Positions 9,068-19,175 of a DNA stretch of 64,000 bases are shown piece by piece. The DNA lies in NCBI RefSeq assembly GCF_000741295.1, contig NZ_JGZG01000008.1:1005-65004 (forward strand), written 5' to 3'. A model generated the notes under the pieces. The model saw only the letters and a program-made list of their open reading frames with translations. It searched no databases and was not told where the DNA came from. Within the stretch, counting starts at the first letter, position 1, and each line of letters opens with the position of its first letter. Source of the DNA: Bifidobacterium pseudolongum subsp. globosum (GTDB lineage: Bacteria > Actinomycetota > Actinomycetes > Actinomycetales > Bifidobacteriaceae). A program made the position numbers and the translations under genes.

Positions 9068-10510
9068 TCAGTCGCAGGCGCCAACCGTGTGCACGTAAAT
9101 CGTGTCGGTGCGGCCCGGCTTGTGGTCGCCCTGTGCGGAGCTGAGCACCACGATCTTGTCGCCGTTGGAGACCTTGCCGGCCTTGCGCAGCACTTCGTCG
9201 GTGAACACCATGAGGTCGTTGCGGGACATGTCATGGTAGTCCTCGTCGAGCAGCAGGCCTTCGGTGCCCCAGCTCAGCGCGAGCCAGTGGTAGGTGTGCT
9301 CGTTGGTCGTCAGGCCGTAGATCGGGGTGGCCGGGCGTTCACGGGAGACGCGGTGCACGGTGGAACCGGTCTGCGTGTAGGCCACGATCGCCTTGGCGTT
9401 GAGCTTCTCGGCCAGGTCGACAGCGGCCGACGAGACAGCGCCGGTGCTCGACATGTCGAGGTCCTTGAGCTTCGGGATGCGGTCGAAACCGTGCTCGGTG
9501 GCGTAGCCGGAGATGCGGCTCATCGTCACCACGGTCTCGGTCGGGTACTCACCCACGGCGGTCTCGTTTGACGTCATCGTGGCGTCGGCGCCGTCGAGCA
9601 CGGCGTTGGCGCAGTCGGAGGCTTCCGCACGGCTCGGCACCGGGGAATGCACCATGGAACCGAGCACTTCGGTGGCCACGATGACCGGCTTGGCGTACTG
9701 GCGCGACAGCTCGATGCAGCGCTTGGTGACAAGCGGCACCTCTTCGAACGGCATTTCCACGGCCATGTCGCCACGGGCGACCATGATGCCGTCGAACACC
9801 TTGACGATGTCTTCGAGGTTCTCCACGGCCTGCGGCTTCTCGATCTTGGCGACGATCGGGATGCGTCGACCCTCTTCGTCCATGATCTCGTGGGCGCGGT
9901 CGATGTCGGTCGCGAAACGCACGAACGACATGGCGATGATGTCGGCGCCGGTCTGGATGGCCCAGCGCAGGTCGTTCTCGTCCTTCTCAGTCAGGGCGGG
10001 CAGCGACACCGCGACGCCCGGCAGGTTGATGCCCTTGTGGCTGGAGACCGGTCCGGCGACAATGACCTTGGTGTGCACGTTGTTGCCTTCGACCTTCGTC
10101 ACCTCGAGACGGACCTTGCCGTCGTCGATGAGGATCGGGTCACCCGGATGGCAATCGCCCGGCAGGCCCTTGAACGTGGTGGACGTGATGTGTTCATCGC
10201 CTTCGACGTCATCGGTCGTGATGATGAACTCCTGGCCTTCCTTGAGCTGCACCTTGTCTTCGCCTTCGGCGTTCTTCTTGAACCAGCCGCAGCGGATCTT
10301 GGGGCCCTGAAGATCGACGAGGACCGCCACGTTGCGGCCGGTGGTCTTGGAGGCTTCGCGCACGTTGTTGTACACGCGCAGATGGTCTTCCGGGGTGCCG
10401 TGCGAGCGGTTGAGACGGGCCACGTCCATCCCCGCTTCGACGAGCGCGGTGAGGTTTTCGAGAGATTCAGTAGCTGGACCGATGGTATCTACGATCTTTG
10501 CTTTACGCAT
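9068..10510 (-). CDS. pyk: pyruvate kinase
   Basis: Final ATP-forming step of glycolysis or the bifid shunt, phosphoenolpyruvate to pyruvate. The 480-residue enzyme shows RLNRSHGT near residue 34, KIEKPQAVENL with the catalytic Lys, MVARGDMAVEMPFEEVP, and the PSRAEASDCANAVLDGAD segment. Two usually fixed motifs differ: the block normally like ESM reads EVLGSM, and the block normally MLSGETA reads MTSNETA. The fold and length are normal. It is monocistronic, with a hairpin downstream and a LacI-type palindrome about 100 bp upstream. Confidence 0.96.
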   Translation of the reverse strand: MRKAKIVDTIGPATESLENLTALVEAGMDVARLNRSHGTPEDHLRVYNNVREASKTTGRNVAVLVDLQGPKIRCGWFKKNAEGEDKVQLKEGQEFIITTDDVEGDEHITSTTFKGLPGDCHPGDPILIDDGKVRLEVTKVEGNNVHTKVIVAGPVSSHKGINLPGVAVSLPALTEKDENDLRWAIQTGADIIAMSFVRFATDIDRAHEIMDEEGRRIPIVAKIEKPQAVENLEDIVKVFDGIMVARGDMAVEMPFEEVPLVTKRCIELSRQYAKPVIVATEVLGSMVHSPVPSRAEASDCANAVLDGADATMTSNETAVGEYPTETVVTMSRISGYATEHGFDRIPKLKDLDMSSTGAVSSAAVDLAEKLNAKAIVAYTQTGSTVHRVSRERPATPIYGLTTNEHTYHWLALSWGTEGLLLDEDYHDMSRNDLMVFTDEVLRKAGKVSNGDKIVVLSSAQGDHKPGRTDTIYVHTVGACD

Positions 10511-10610
10511 GAATGCCTACCTATTCTGTGTTGTTTCTTCGGGGGTCGCCCGAATGCCTTTTTCAGCTTACTCCACGGTGATGCTTTGGAGCGGTTTCGC
10601 GGAGCGTCAT

Positions 10611-10626
10611 ATGTGAGCGCTCACAT
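10611..10626. promoter_or_regulatory. LacI-family operator upstream of pyk
   Basis: Perfect 16-bp palindrome ATGTGAGCGCTCACAT, 101-116 bp upstream of the pyk ATG. The same core occurs at 47022-47037 upstream of eno. GAGCGCTC-type palindromes are typical LacI-family operators; in bifidobacteria, regulon reconstructions assign such sites at glycolytic genes to a global regulator (AraQ), as I recall. The regulator gene is not in this window. Confidence 0.8.
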
Positions 10627-10671
10627 TCTCCGTTGTACCGGTATGTGGGTACATCGGGGCACAACCGCGGG

Positions 10672-11649
10672 TCATTTGGATTCGACGGATTTCATTTTGA
10701 TGACGCTCGCAAGGGCCGCGCCGCCGATCGCGAACACGATGACCGCGAGCGAAAGCCATGTCGGCACTTCGGGCACCGCCGTGATCGGCTGCCCATGGTT
10801 GATGAATGGCAGCGTGTTGCCGTGCAGCGCCTCCAGGATGAGTTTGACGCCGATGAATCCGAGCACCACGGAAAGGCCAAGCGGCAGGTAGACGAGTTTG
10901 TCGAGCAAGGCTCCAAGCAGGAAGTACAGCTGCTGCAGACCCAGCAGCGCGAAGACGTTCGACGTGAACACGAGGAACGGGTCCTTCGTCAGGCCGAAAA
11001 TCGCCGGGATGGAGTCAAAGGCGAACATGACGTCGGTCGTGCCGATTGTCAGGAACACGAACAGCATCGGCGTCCAATACTTGACGCCGTTCTTCGTGAC
11101 GCGCAGCTTTTCCCCCTCGTAGTCGTTGGTGATGCGCGAGAACTTGCGCAAAACGCGAATGAGGGCGTTTTCATGGAACTCCTCGTCGTCGTCCTCGCCG
11201 CGTGCCACCTTGACTGCCGTATAGATCAGGAAGGCACCGAAGAGGAAGAACACCCAGGTGAACCGTTCCACGAGCGCGGCGCCGATGAGGATGAACACGC
11301 CTCGCAGCACGAGCGCGATCGTGATGCCGACCGACAATACGAATTTCTGCAGTTTCTTCGGTACGGCGAAATTCGACATGATGATGACGAACACAAAGAG
11401 GTTGTCGATGCTGAGCGAGTATTCGGTGAGCCAGCCCGAGTAGAACTCGATGGCGGGCTTGGACCCGGCGATCCACCAGATCAGACCGCCGAAGACAAGG
11501 GCCATCGCCACAAAGAACACGATATGCTGCACACATTCCTTGGTGGAAGGCACATGCGGGCGCCTGCCCAGCACGAACAGGTCGACGATGAAGAAGACGG
11601 CCAGCACAATGTATGTGCCGATCATGAACGCTACGGGTGTCTCAGCCAT
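10672..11649 (-). CDS. TerC-family integral membrane protein
   Basis: 325-residue polytopic membrane protein of the TerC/Alx family, associated with metal (manganese, tellurite) handling or membrane-protein metalation. About nine hydrophobic segments are visible. The two conserved acidic motifs are present: YSLSIDNLFVF near residue 80 and TTDVMFAFDSIPAIF near residue 205. I chose the ATG at 11649 (MAETPVAF); the frame also offers an ATG at 11706, directly after the uvrB stop, with an Arg-rich leader that looks non-native. It lies downstream of uvrB, probably cotranscribed. Confidence 0.9.
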   Translation of the reverse strand: MAETPVAFMIGTYIVLAVFFIVDLFVLGRRPHVPSTKECVQHIVFFVAMALVFGGLIWWIAGSKPAIEFYSGWLTEYSLSIDNLFVFVIIMSNFAVPKKLQKFVLSVGITIALVLRGVFILIGAALVERFTWVFFLFGAFLIYTAVKVARGEDDDEEFHENALIRVLRKFSRITNDYEGEKLRVTKNGVKYWTPMLFVFLTIGTTDVMFAFDSIPAIFGLTKDPFLVFTSNVFALLGLQQLYFLLGALLDKLVYLPLGLSVVLGFIGVKLILEALHGNTLPFINHGQPITAVPEVPTWLSLAVIVFAIGGAALASVIKMKSVESK

Positions 11650-11706
11650 AAGCCACAAGCTTACGGAGCGTCGGCGACGGGACCGGAGTCCCGCCGCCAT
11701 GCGCAT

Positions 11707-13818
11707 CTACCGCTTCGCTTCGGTCATGGCGCGCAGCTCCTTCTTGAGGTCGCGGATCTCGTCGCGCAGGCGCGCCGCAAGCTCGAATTGGAGCTGTTCG
11801 GCGGCCGTGTGCATCTGGTCGGAAAGCTGGCGGATCAGATCGGCCAGATCCTGCGCCGGCAACCCCGCCTTGAGGATCTCCTCATGGCGGCGGTCGGCCT
11901 CCTCGGCACTGATCGAGGGAACGCCCAGATGCGAGTTGCCGGCCTTGTTGGCGTTGCGGTAGCCGCCTTCGAGCAGCGTCTGCGTATCCACGTCCTCCTT
12001 CGCGAGCATGTCGTTGACATCGCTGATCTTCTTGATGAGCGGCTTAGGGTCGATGCCATGCTCCTTGTTGTAGGCGATCTGGATCTCGCGGCGGCGGTCG
12101 GTCTCCCCGATCGCCTTGTCCATGGCCGCCGTGATCTCGTCGGCGTACATGATCACCGTGCCCGACACATTGCGGGCGGCACGTCCGATCGTCTGGATAA
12201 GCGAACGGTACGAGCGCAGGAAGCCCTCCTTGTCCGCGTCGAGGATGGCCACGAGCGAGACCTCGGGCAGATCGAGGCCTTCACGCAGCAGGTTGATGCC
12301 GACGATCACGTCGATCTTGCCTTCGCGCAGTTCGCGCAGCAGTTCGACACGCCGCAGCGTATCGACATCGGAATGCAGGTATTCGACCTTGATGCCGCGT
12401 TCGAGCAGATAATCGGTCAGGTCCTCGGCCATCTTCTTGGTCAGCGTCGTGACGAGCGTGCGCTCGTGCTTCGCCACGCGGTCCTTGATCTCCGCGAGCA
12501 GATCGTCGATCTGACCTTCGACCGGCCGCACCTCGACCTTCGGATCGACCAAGCCGGTCGGGCGGATGATCTGCTCGACCACGCCGTCACTCAAGCCGAG
12601 CTCATAATCACCGGGCGTCGCGGAAAGATAGACGGTCTGCCCCACGCGGTCCAGGAACTCGGGCCATTTGAGCGGCCGGTTGTCCATGGCCGACGGCAGG
12701 CGGAAGCCATGCTCGACGAGCGTGCGCTTGCGACTTGCGTCGCCTTCGTACATCGCGCCGATCTGCGGCACGGTCACATGCGACTCGTCGATGACGAGCA
12801 GGAAGTCGTCGGGGAAGAAGTCGAGCAGGGTGTGCGGCGGCGTGCCGGGCGCACGGCCGTCGAAATGGCGCGAATAATTCTCCACGCCCGAGCAGACGCC
12901 CACCTGCGCGAGCATCTCCAGATCGTACGTGGTGCGCATGCTCAGGCGCTGCGCCTCGAGCTCCTTGCCCTGTTTGCGCAGTTCGGCCACGCGCTCGTCG
13001 AGTTCCTTCTGGATCGAGTTGAGCGCGCGTTCCATGCGCTCCGGGCCCGCCACATAATGCGAGGCCGGGAAGATGTGCACTTCGCTCTCCTGCCCGATCA
13101 CATCGCCGGTCAGGGGATGCAGGGTGGAAATGCGGTCAATTTCGTCACCAAAGAACTCGATGCGGATCGCGAGCTCCTCGTACACCGGGATGATCTCCAC
13201 CGTATCGCCGCGCACGCGGAATGTGCCACGGGCGAAGGCGATGTCGTTGCGTTTGTACTGCATGTCGACGAACTGGCGCAGCAACGTGTCGCGATCGATC
13301 TGCTGGCCTTCCTTGAGGAACAGCATGCGGCCCGCGTATTCCTCCGGCGTGCCGAGTCCATAGATGCACGAGACCGTGGCGATCACCACGCAGTCGCGCC
13401 GCGTGAGCAGATTCGCCGTGGCGGCGTGGCGCAGGCGCTCCACGTCGTCGTTGATGTTGGAGTCCTTCTCGATGTAGGTGTCGGTCTGCGGAATGTACGC
13501 TTCGGGCTGGTAGTAGTCGTAGTACGAGACGAAGTAGCTGACGGCGTTGTCGGGCATCAGTTCGCGGAACTCCGCACACAGCTGCGCGGCGAGCGTCTTG
13601 TTCGGCTCGATGATCAGTGTGGGACGCTGCAGCCGTTCGATCATCCACGCGGTGGTGGCGGTTTTGCCGGTGCCGGTCGCACCCATCAGCACGACGTCGT
13701 TCTCGCCGTTCTCGATGCGCGTGGCGAGTTCTTCAATCGCTTGGGGCTGGTCGCCGGAAGGCTTGTACGGCGACTTGACCACGAACGGTTTGTTGGTGCG
13801 CTCGATATTGAATCCCAT
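11707..13818 (-). CDS. uvrB: excinuclease ABC subunit UvrB
   Basis: Damage-verifying helicase subunit of nucleotide excision repair, 703 residues. It shows Walker A (MGATGTGKT), the DNA-gripping beta-hairpin region ([15 protein letters not shown]), the DESH box in [30 protein letters not shown], the QTIGRAARN motif and a C-terminal UVR domain that binds UvrC. The ATG at 13818 has AGGAGTAAGGA upstream and starts 8 bp after coaE; the open frame extends 27 bp further but would overlap coaE. It forms an operon with coaE and terC-like. Confidence 0.97.
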   Translation of the reverse strand: MGFNIERTNKPFVVKSPYKPSGDQPQAIEELATRIENGENDVVLMGATGTGKTATTAWMIERLQRPTLIIEPNKTLAAQLCAEFRELMPDNAVSYFVSYYDYYQPEAYIPQTDTYIEKDSNINDDVERLRHAATANLLTRRDCVVIATVSCIYGLGTPEEYAGRMLFLKEGQQIDRDTLLRQFVDMQYKRNDIAFARGTFRVRGDTVEIIPVYEELAIRIEFFGDEIDRISTLHPLTGDVIGQESEVHIFPASHYVAGPERMERALNSIQKELDERVAELRKQGKELEAQRLSMRTTYDLEMLAQVGVCSGVENYSRHFDGRAPGTPPHTLLDFFPDDFLLVIDESHVTVPQIGAMYEGDASRKRTLVEHGFRLPSAMDNRPLKWPEFLDRVGQTVYLSATPGDYELGLSDGVVEQIIRPTGLVDPKVEVRPVEGQIDDLLAEIKDRVAKHERTLVTTLTKKMAEDLTDYLLERGIKVEYLHSDVDTLRRVELLRELREGKIDVIVGINLLREGLDLPEVSLVAILDADKEGFLRSYRSLIQTIGRAARNVSGTVIMYADEITAAMDKAIGETDRRREIQIAYNKEHGIDPKPLIKKISDVNDMLAKEDVDTQTLLEGGYRNANKAGNSHLGVPSISAEEADRRHEEILKAGLPAQDLADLIRQLSDQMHTAAEQLQFELAARLRDEIRDLKKELRAMTEAKR

Positions 13819-13826
13819 GGCGATCC

Positions 13827-14468
13827 TTACTCCTCGTCGAACCATTCCTCAACGAGGTTATCAACATAATCGAACATCTGTTCTAACGGCTGTGTCGCGT
13901 CGATGACGACGGTGGCGTACCGCAGCCGGGAGGCGTCACTCCCCTGCTCCCGCACGCGGATCCGTGCCTGTGCCTCAGACATGCCGCGCGTCTCGACGAG
14001 CCTGCGCACACGCACTTCCTCCGGCGCCACCACGCAGGCCACGGCGTCGAACGCGAACGGTATCGTCTCCATGACTTCGCCCAGCAGCGGAACGTCATGG
14101 ACGATGACGTGGCTGCAGCCATCGCCGACAAGGACGTGCTCCCTGTTCCGGGCGAGCTCGTAGACCTGCGGGTGCATGATGCCATTGAGCGTGGCGACCG
14201 CGCTTTGCGGCGCACCATCCCCGAACACACGCTTGGCCAACGCGCGTCGGTCGACACCGCCCTGATCGTTCAGGATGCCGGGACCGAACGCCTCCACAAG
14301 CGGGTTGATCGCCGGCGAGCATGGTTCCTGCAGGATATGCGCAAGGAAGTCGTAATCAATCACATCGGCGCCGTCTTGGGCCATTCTGGCCGCGACAGTG
14401 CTTTTGCCCGCGGCGATGCCGCCCGTGAGCGCGATGCGCACGAACCGTTTCCCCTCGATGGTCTGCAT
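13827..14468 (-). CDS. coaE: dephospho-CoA kinase
   Basis: Last step of coenzyme A synthesis, phosphorylating the 3'-OH of dephospho-CoA. The 213-residue protein has the P-loop GGIAAGKST at about residue 15, DYDFLAHIL near 40 and a [14 protein letters not shown] lid segment near 150. The ATG at 14468 has a strong AGGAGG site; the longer open frame to 14555 runs into the rpsA terminator hairpin, so it is rejected. It lies downstream of rpsA and immediately upstream of uvrB, the same order as in mycobacteria. Confidence 0.94.
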   Translation of the reverse strand: MQTIEGKRFVRIALTGGIAAGKSTVAARMAQDGADVIDYDFLAHILQEPCSPAINPLVEAFGPGILNDQGGVDRRALAKRVFGDGAPQSAVATLNGIMHPQVYELARNREHVLVGDGCSHVIVHDVPLLGEVMETIPFAFDAVACVVAPEEVRVRRLVETRGMSEAQARIRVREQGSDASRLRYATVVIDATQPLEQMFDYVDNLVEEWFDEE

Positions 14469-14512
14469 GAGATGCCTCCTTATGTGCGCACACCATTCAC
14501 AGGTCCCATATG

Positions 14513-14553
14513 GCAGGAGGCGCCATGCGCGCGTTGCGCATGGCGCCTCCTGC
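14513..14553 (-). terminator. terminator hairpin after rpsA
   Basis: Perfect 18-bp inverted repeat (14513-14530 with 14536-14553) with a 5-nt loop, 22 bp downstream of the rpsA stop. It separates rpsA from the coaE-uvrB-terC group. Confidence 0.8.
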
Positions 14554-14575
14554 ATCGAAGCCAGAGCTCAGCTGC

Positions 14576-16057
14576 TCACTTCTTCTCGCTCAGCAGCTGC
14601 TCACGCAGAGCGGCCAGCTGGTCGGAATCGGCGAGCGTGCCGGTGGACTCGGTCTCGGACGAGTAGTTCGAGGTTTCCTCGACCTTCTCTTCGTTGGCCG
14701 CGTTCTGGCCGTCCTCGGCGGCCGAAGCCTCGGCGTTCTCGAGTTCCTTCGCGACGAATTCCTTGTGCTGCTCCCACAGATCGTGAGCGGCGGCGTACTG
14801 GGATTCCCATTCCTCGCGCTGCTTCTCGTAACCGGGGATCCACTCGTTGGTGTTCGGGTCGAAGCCTTCCGGATACTTGTAGTTGCCTTCCTCGTCGTAC
14901 TCCGCCGGCATGCCGTAGAGTGCCGGATCGAAGTCCTCGGAGCTCGGATCAACGGAGTCGTTGGCCTGCTTGAGCGACAGCGAGATGCGGCGACGGTCGA
15001 GATCGACGTCGATGACCTTGACGAAGACCTCTTCGCCCGGCTTGACCACGGTCTCGGGATTCTCGACGTGGCGGTTGGCGAGCTCGGAGATGTGCACGAG
15101 GCCTTCGATGCCGTCTTCGACGGAGATGAAGACACCGAACTGCACAATCTTGGTGACCTTGCCACGCACGATCTGGCCGGGGACGTGGGTGCGCGCAAAG
15201 CGCTGCCACGGATCTTCCTGGGTGGCCTTGAGCGACAGCGAGATGCGCTCGCGGTCGAGATCGACGTCGAGCACCTCGACAGTGACCTTGTCGCCGACCT
15301 TGACGACCTCAGACGGGTGGTCGATGTGCTTCCAGGACAGCTCAGAGACGTGGATCAGGCCGTCAACACCGCCCAGATCGACGAATGCGCCGAAGTTGAC
15401 GATGGAGGACACCACACCTTCGCGGATCTGGCCCTTCTTGAGCTGCGAGAGGAAGGTCTCGCGCACTTCGGACTGGGTCTCCTCGAGGTACTGGCGGCGG
15501 GACAGGACCACATTGTTGCGGTTCTTGTCGAGCTCCAGGATCTTGGCCTTGATCTTCTGGCCAATGTACGGCGACAGATCGCGGACGCGACGCATCTCGA
15601 CGAGCGAGGCCGGCAGGAAGCCACGCAGACCGATGTCGACGATGAGGCCACCCTTGACGGCTTCGATGACGGTGCCTTCGACAACGCCATCCTCTTCCTT
15701 GATTTTCTCGATGTCGCCCCAAGCGCGCTCGTACTGTGCACGCTTCTTGGACAGGATCAGACGTCCTTCCTTGTCTTCCTTGGTGACGACAAGGGCTTCG
15801 ATGGTGTCGCCGACCTTGACGACCTCATCCGGATCAACGTCCTTCTTGATGGAAAGCTCACGGGAGGGAATGACACCCTCGGTCTTGTAGCCGATGTCCA
15901 GGAGGACTTCGTCGCGATCGACCTTGACGACGGTGCCTTCAACCAGATCACCATCGCTGAAGTTCTTGATGGTGGAATCGACTGCCTTGATGAAGTCGTC
16001 GACGGTGCCGATGTCGTTGATGGCGACCTTTTCGACTTCTGTATTGTTCTGTGCCAT
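14576..16057 (-). CDS. rpsA: 30S ribosomal protein S1
   Basis: RNA-binding ribosomal protein that helps mRNA docking, 493 residues with four S1 (OB-fold) repeats. The last two are obvious, with SELSWKHIDHPSEVVKVGD and SELANRHVENPETVVKPGE. A final acidic region of about 120 residues is Glu/Ala-rich and ends near LLSEKK. Actinobacterial S1 proteins normally have four repeats, so the length is normal. Both flanks carry regulatory space: a 142-bp gap upstream and a strong hairpin downstream. Confidence 0.96.
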   Translation of the reverse strand: MAQNNTEVEKVAINDIGTVDDFIKAVDSTIKNFSDGDLVEGTVVKVDRDEVLLDIGYKTEGVIPSRELSIKKDVDPDEVVKVGDTIEALVVTKEDKEGRLILSKKRAQYERAWGDIEKIKEEDGVVEGTVIEAVKGGLIVDIGLRGFLPASLVEMRRVRDLSPYIGQKIKAKILELDKNRNNVVLSRRQYLEETQSEVRETFLSQLKKGQIREGVVSSIVNFGAFVDLGGVDGLIHVSELSWKHIDHPSEVVKVGDKVTVEVLDVDLDRERISLSLKATQEDPWQRFARTHVPGQIVRGKVTKIVQFGVFISVEDGIEGLVHISELANRHVENPETVVKPGEEVFVKVIDVDLDRRRISLSLKQANDSVDPSSEDFDPALYGMPAEYDEEGNYKYPEGFDPNTNEWIPGYEKQREEWESQYAAAHDLWEQHKEFVAKELENAEASAAEDGQNAANEEKVEETSNYSSETESTGTLADSDQLAALREQLLSEKK

Positions 16058-16199
16058 TAATGTGGTTCTTACAAATAGTTGGATGGATAGGTTCGTTCTT
16101 CAGTTATGCGTCAGGCCGGCCTTTCAGTCAGCCAATCACCTATACTAACCGCAACCATGCCCAAATCATTCCATGGATTTCGGGCGTGTCGCGGGTGCT

Positions 16200-17084
16200 T
16201 CAGGCAAGCCCAGCCCAGCGCTCCGCGGCCTCGACCACGTTGCGCAGCAGCATGGCCCGGGTCATCGGCCCCACCCCGCCTGGATTGGGGGTGTATGCGC
16301 CGGCCACATCGTAACAGCCGTGATCCACGTCACCCCTGATGCGCATGCGGCCCGTCTGGTGGTCATAAACCCGCGAGACACCCACATCGACGAGCACCGC
16401 ACCGGGCTTGACGTCTTCGGGTGTGACAAACCCCGTCTTGCCCACCGCCGCGACCACCACATCCGCCGAACGGATGTGGGAGGCCACGTCCCGCGTGCCG
16501 GTATGGCACAACGTGACGGTGGCATCCACTTCGCGCCGCGTGAGCATCAGGCCGATGGTACGGCCGATCGTGATGCCACGCCCCAGCACGCACACCTCCT
16601 TGCCATGCAGGTCCACGCCGTAATGGTCGAGCAGCTCAATCACACCACGGGGCGTGCACGGCAGTGGCGTGGTCAAGGGTCCGCTCGTATGCAGCACGAG
16701 TTCGCCGAGATTGAACGGGTGCATGCCATCGGCGTCCTTGGCCGGGTCGATCGCATCGATGACGGCATTGGCGTCAATGCCCTGCGGCAGCGGCAACTGC
16801 ACAATATATCCAGTGCATGCGGGATCGGCGTTGAGCGCGTCGACGACGTCGAGCAGCTCCTCCTGCGTGGTGTCCGCCGGCAAATCGTGCCTGATCGAGG
16901 CGATGCCGATTTCCTCGCAATCCTTGTGCTTGCCGGCAACGTATTTGACCGATCCCGCGTCTTCGCCCACAAGCACCGTGCCGAGCCCGGGAACCACGCC
17001 ATGGGCGCGCAGCCGCTGTACACGCTCAGCCAAATCGGCCTTCACTTGCGCCGCCACCGCTTTGCCGTCGAGTATGATTGCCAT
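16200..17084 (-). CDS. folD: bifunctional methylenetetrahydrofolate dehydrogenase/cyclohydrolase FolD
   Basis: Interconverts 5,10-methylene- and 10-formyl-tetrahydrofolate for purine and one-carbon metabolism. The 294-residue protein carries [14 protein letters not shown] (Tyr/Lys active-site pair), [19 protein letters not shown], a Rossmann segment [11 protein letters not shown] and the C-terminal [13 protein letters not shown]. The ATG at 17084 has GAAAGG upstream; the frame is open for another 147 codons upstream with no homology, so the longer version is rejected. It is divergent from the metal ABC importer. Confidence 0.95.
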   Translation of the reverse strand: MAIILDGKAVAAQVKADLAERVQRLRAHGVVPGLGTVLVGEDAGSVKYVAGKHKDCEEIGIASIRHDLPADTTQEELLDVVDALNADPACTGYIVQLPLPQGIDANAVIDAIDPAKDADGMHPFNLGELVLHTSGPLTTPLPCTPRGVIELLDHYGVDLHGKEVCVLGRGITIGRTIGLMLTRREVDATVTLCHTGTRDVASHIRSADVVVAAVGKTGFVTPEDVKPGAVLVDVGVSRVYDHQTGRMRIRGDVDHGCYDVAGAYTPNPGGVGPMTRAMLLRNVVEAAERWAGLA

Positions 17085-17208
17085 GAGAAAAGCACCTTTC
17101 CTGTTCGATTCGCTTCGCCATATCGTAGGACGTGGGGAGCCCGTGCCGCCGCGCCGTCTCATGATGGTGCGGCATACGGGATGCATCGCATCAACGGAGG
17201 ACAACACC

Positions 17209-18237
17209 ATGACGCACACACGATTCCATTCACGCATCCGCATGGCCATGGGAGCGCTGTGCGCCATGGCCATGGTGCTGGCGGCAGCCGCCTGCAGCTT
17301 CAACCCGCAGCCTGAGCACCCCACCGCGAGTGCGTCGCAGACCCCCACAGGCCCTATCACGCTCGTCGCCTCCCTCAACCAATGGGGGTCGCTTGCCGCC
17401 GCGATCGGCGGTGATGACGTGAAGGTGACGTCGATCCTCTCCTCGACCACGGTCGACGCCCATGACTTCGAACCCACGGCGCAGGATGTGAAGGCGTTGC
17501 ACAACGCCGATGTGGTGCTCGTCAACGGCGCCGGCTACGACACCTGGGCGAGCAAGAACATGGCGTCGTCCACAACGTGCATCTCCGTGAGCGACATCGT
17601 GGGCGCCATGGATGGCGACAACCCCCACCTGTGGTTCTCACGCGACGCCCGCTTCTCCATCGCGAGCGAACTGGCCGACACGTTCAGCCGCCTGCGTCCG
17701 GGCGAGAAGAAGACGTTCTCGAAGAACCTCAAAGCATGGCAGACGCGTGAAGACACGTTGGAACGCCACATCCACGAGTTCAGCAAGGCGCATCCGGACA
17801 CGACGTACGCCGCCACCGAGGACGTGGCGTATTACCTCATGAGCGACATGGGGTTCGAGGACCGCACGCCGCAGGGGTACACGCAGGCGATGATGAACGA
17901 CGCCGAACCCACCGCCGCGGACATGCGCGATTTCAAGGCATTGCTCGCCGACGATGGTGTGGACCTGTTCATCAACGGCGCACAGACCGCCACCGAACTG
18001 ACCGACGGCCTTGTCAAGGACGCCCGGAACGCGAAGATTCCGGTGCAGACCGTCACCGAGCAGATGCCCAGCAACTACAAGACTCTTACCGACTGGATCG
18101 AAGTGCTCTTCACACAGATCACCGAAAAAGTCGATCCGTCGTTCGTCCCTTCGGCTGAGGATGATGAGTCCGCATCGAGCGAGAGCCCCAGCCCGCAGGC
18201 GAGCACGGACACCAGTTCACCTGCGGACGCCGACTGA
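17209..18237 (+). CDS. metal ABC transporter substrate-binding lipoprotein (ZnuA/MntC-like)
   Basis: Extracytoplasmic metal-binding component, 342 residues. It begins with a signal peptide and lipobox (LAAAAC at about 24-29), then a Ser/Thr/Pro linker. Candidate ligands are His in VDAHDFEP and His in NPHLWFS. At the place where the family usually has a third His the sequence reads ATEDVAYYL, with Glu instead. An acidic, Ser-rich C-terminal tail of about 35 residues follows. The ATG has GGAGG 9 bp upstream. It is the first gene of a plus-strand importer operon. Zinc versus manganese cannot be decided. Confidence 0.88.
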   Translation: MTHTRFHSRIRMAMGALCAMAMVLAAAACSFNPQPEHPTASASQTPTGPITLVASLNQWGSLAAAIGGDDVKVTSILSSTTVDAHDFEPTAQDVKALHNADVVLVNGAGYDTWASKNMASSTTCISVSDIVGAMDGDNPHLWFSRDARFSIASELADTFSRLRPGEKKTFSKNLKAWQTREDTLERHIHEFSKAHPDTTYAATEDVAYYLMSDMGFEDRTPQGYTQAMMNDAEPTAADMRDFKALLADDGVDLFINGAQTATELTDGLVKDARNAKIPVQTVTEQMPSNYKTLTDWIEVLFTQITEKVDPSFVPSAEDDESASSESPSPQASTDTSSPADAD

Positions 18238-18277
18238 GCGGCGCCGAGACGTACACACTGCACGCAAAGGAGCACTA

Positions 18278-19159
18278 ATGGAACAGACGCGCACGCGCGT
18301 CACCGCGGACGATCCGTGCATCGTCTGCACCGACGCCGCGATCCGCCGCGGTGACACCACCATATGGAGCCATGGCACCTTCGCCATCCCCCGCGGCACC
18401 GTGACCGCGGTCGTCGGCACGAACGGCGCCGGCAAGACGACGCTGCTCAACGCCGAACTGGGGTTGATTCCACTGTCGCATGGCAACATGCGCGTGCTTG
18501 GCGGCGCGCCGGGCACGAACAACGCGCGCATCGGTTATGTGCCGCAAAGCTATACGTCAGACATCGACTCGAGCCTGACCGCCGAGCAATCCGTGCTTTT
18601 GGGGTTGACCGGCACCCGGTTCGGCATCCACCCTGTCACGCGGGCGCAGCGGGCGAAGACGCGTGAGGCCATGGAGTTCACCGGCATCTCCGACAAAGCG
18701 AAACTGCGCCTGTCCGAACTGTCGGGCGGCCTGCGCCAACGCGTCGCCATCGCCCAGGCCCTCGTGAGCGATCCCGAACTGTTGATGCTCGACGAACCGC
18801 TCGCCAACCTCGATCTGGCGAGCCAACGCACCACGGTGCGCATCCTCGCGCAGCTCAATTCCGAGCTCGGCATGACAATCCAGATCGTGGCCCATGACCT
18901 CAACATGCTGCTGCCCATCCTGGATGGTGCAGTGTACCTGCTCGATGGGCACCCGCATTACGCCTGCCTCGACCAGGTGCTCGACTCCGATCTGCTCACT
19001 CACCTGTACGGCACGACGGTGCAGGTCGTGACCACCCCGCAGGGCGACATGTTCGTGACTCCGGCGCTCACCAGGCCGGATGCTTCCGCCGACACGCACC
19101 GCACCGATGAAGTCGCGCAATTCCATCACCATGAATACGACCACGACCGCGCACAGTAG
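18278..19159 (+). CDS. metal ABC transporter ATP-binding protein
   Basis: ATPase of the importer, 293 residues. Walker A (GTNGAGKTT), the LSGGLRQRV signature, Walker B (LLMLDEPLANLD) and the switch His (VAHDLNM) are all visible, as in ZnuC/MntB proteins. The extreme C terminus is His-rich (FHHHEYDHD), which could bind the transported metal. The ATG at 18278 has AAAGGAGC upstream and follows the binding protein by 40 bp; the open frame extending back to 18011 overlaps that gene and is not real. Confidence 0.93.
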   Translation: MEQTRTRVTADDPCIVCTDAAIRRGDTTIWSHGTFAIPRGTVTAVVGTNGAGKTTLLNAELGLIPLSHGNMRVLGGAPGTNNARIGYVPQSYTSDIDSSLTAEQSVLLGLTGTRFGIHPVTRAQRAKTREAMEFTGISDKAKLRLSELSGGLRQRVAIAQALVSDPELLMLDEPLANLDLASQRTTVRILAQLNSELGMTIQIVAHDLNMLLPILDGAVYLLDGHPHYACLDQVLDSDLLTHLYGTTVQVVTTPQGDMFVTPALTRPDASADTHRTDEVAQFHHHEYDHDRAQ

Positions 19160-19175
19160 ACGGTAGAAAGACCTT

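Noticed and set aside
10633-13869. A 1078-codon open frame on the plus strand opposite uvrB and terC-like
   Set aside because: It runs antisense to two well-supported genes and its composition follows their codon pattern; no recognisable domain.
14510-16060. A 516-codon frame on the plus strand opposite rpsA
   Set aside because: Shadow of the repetitive S1 domains; starts in the terminator hairpin and has no ribosome site.
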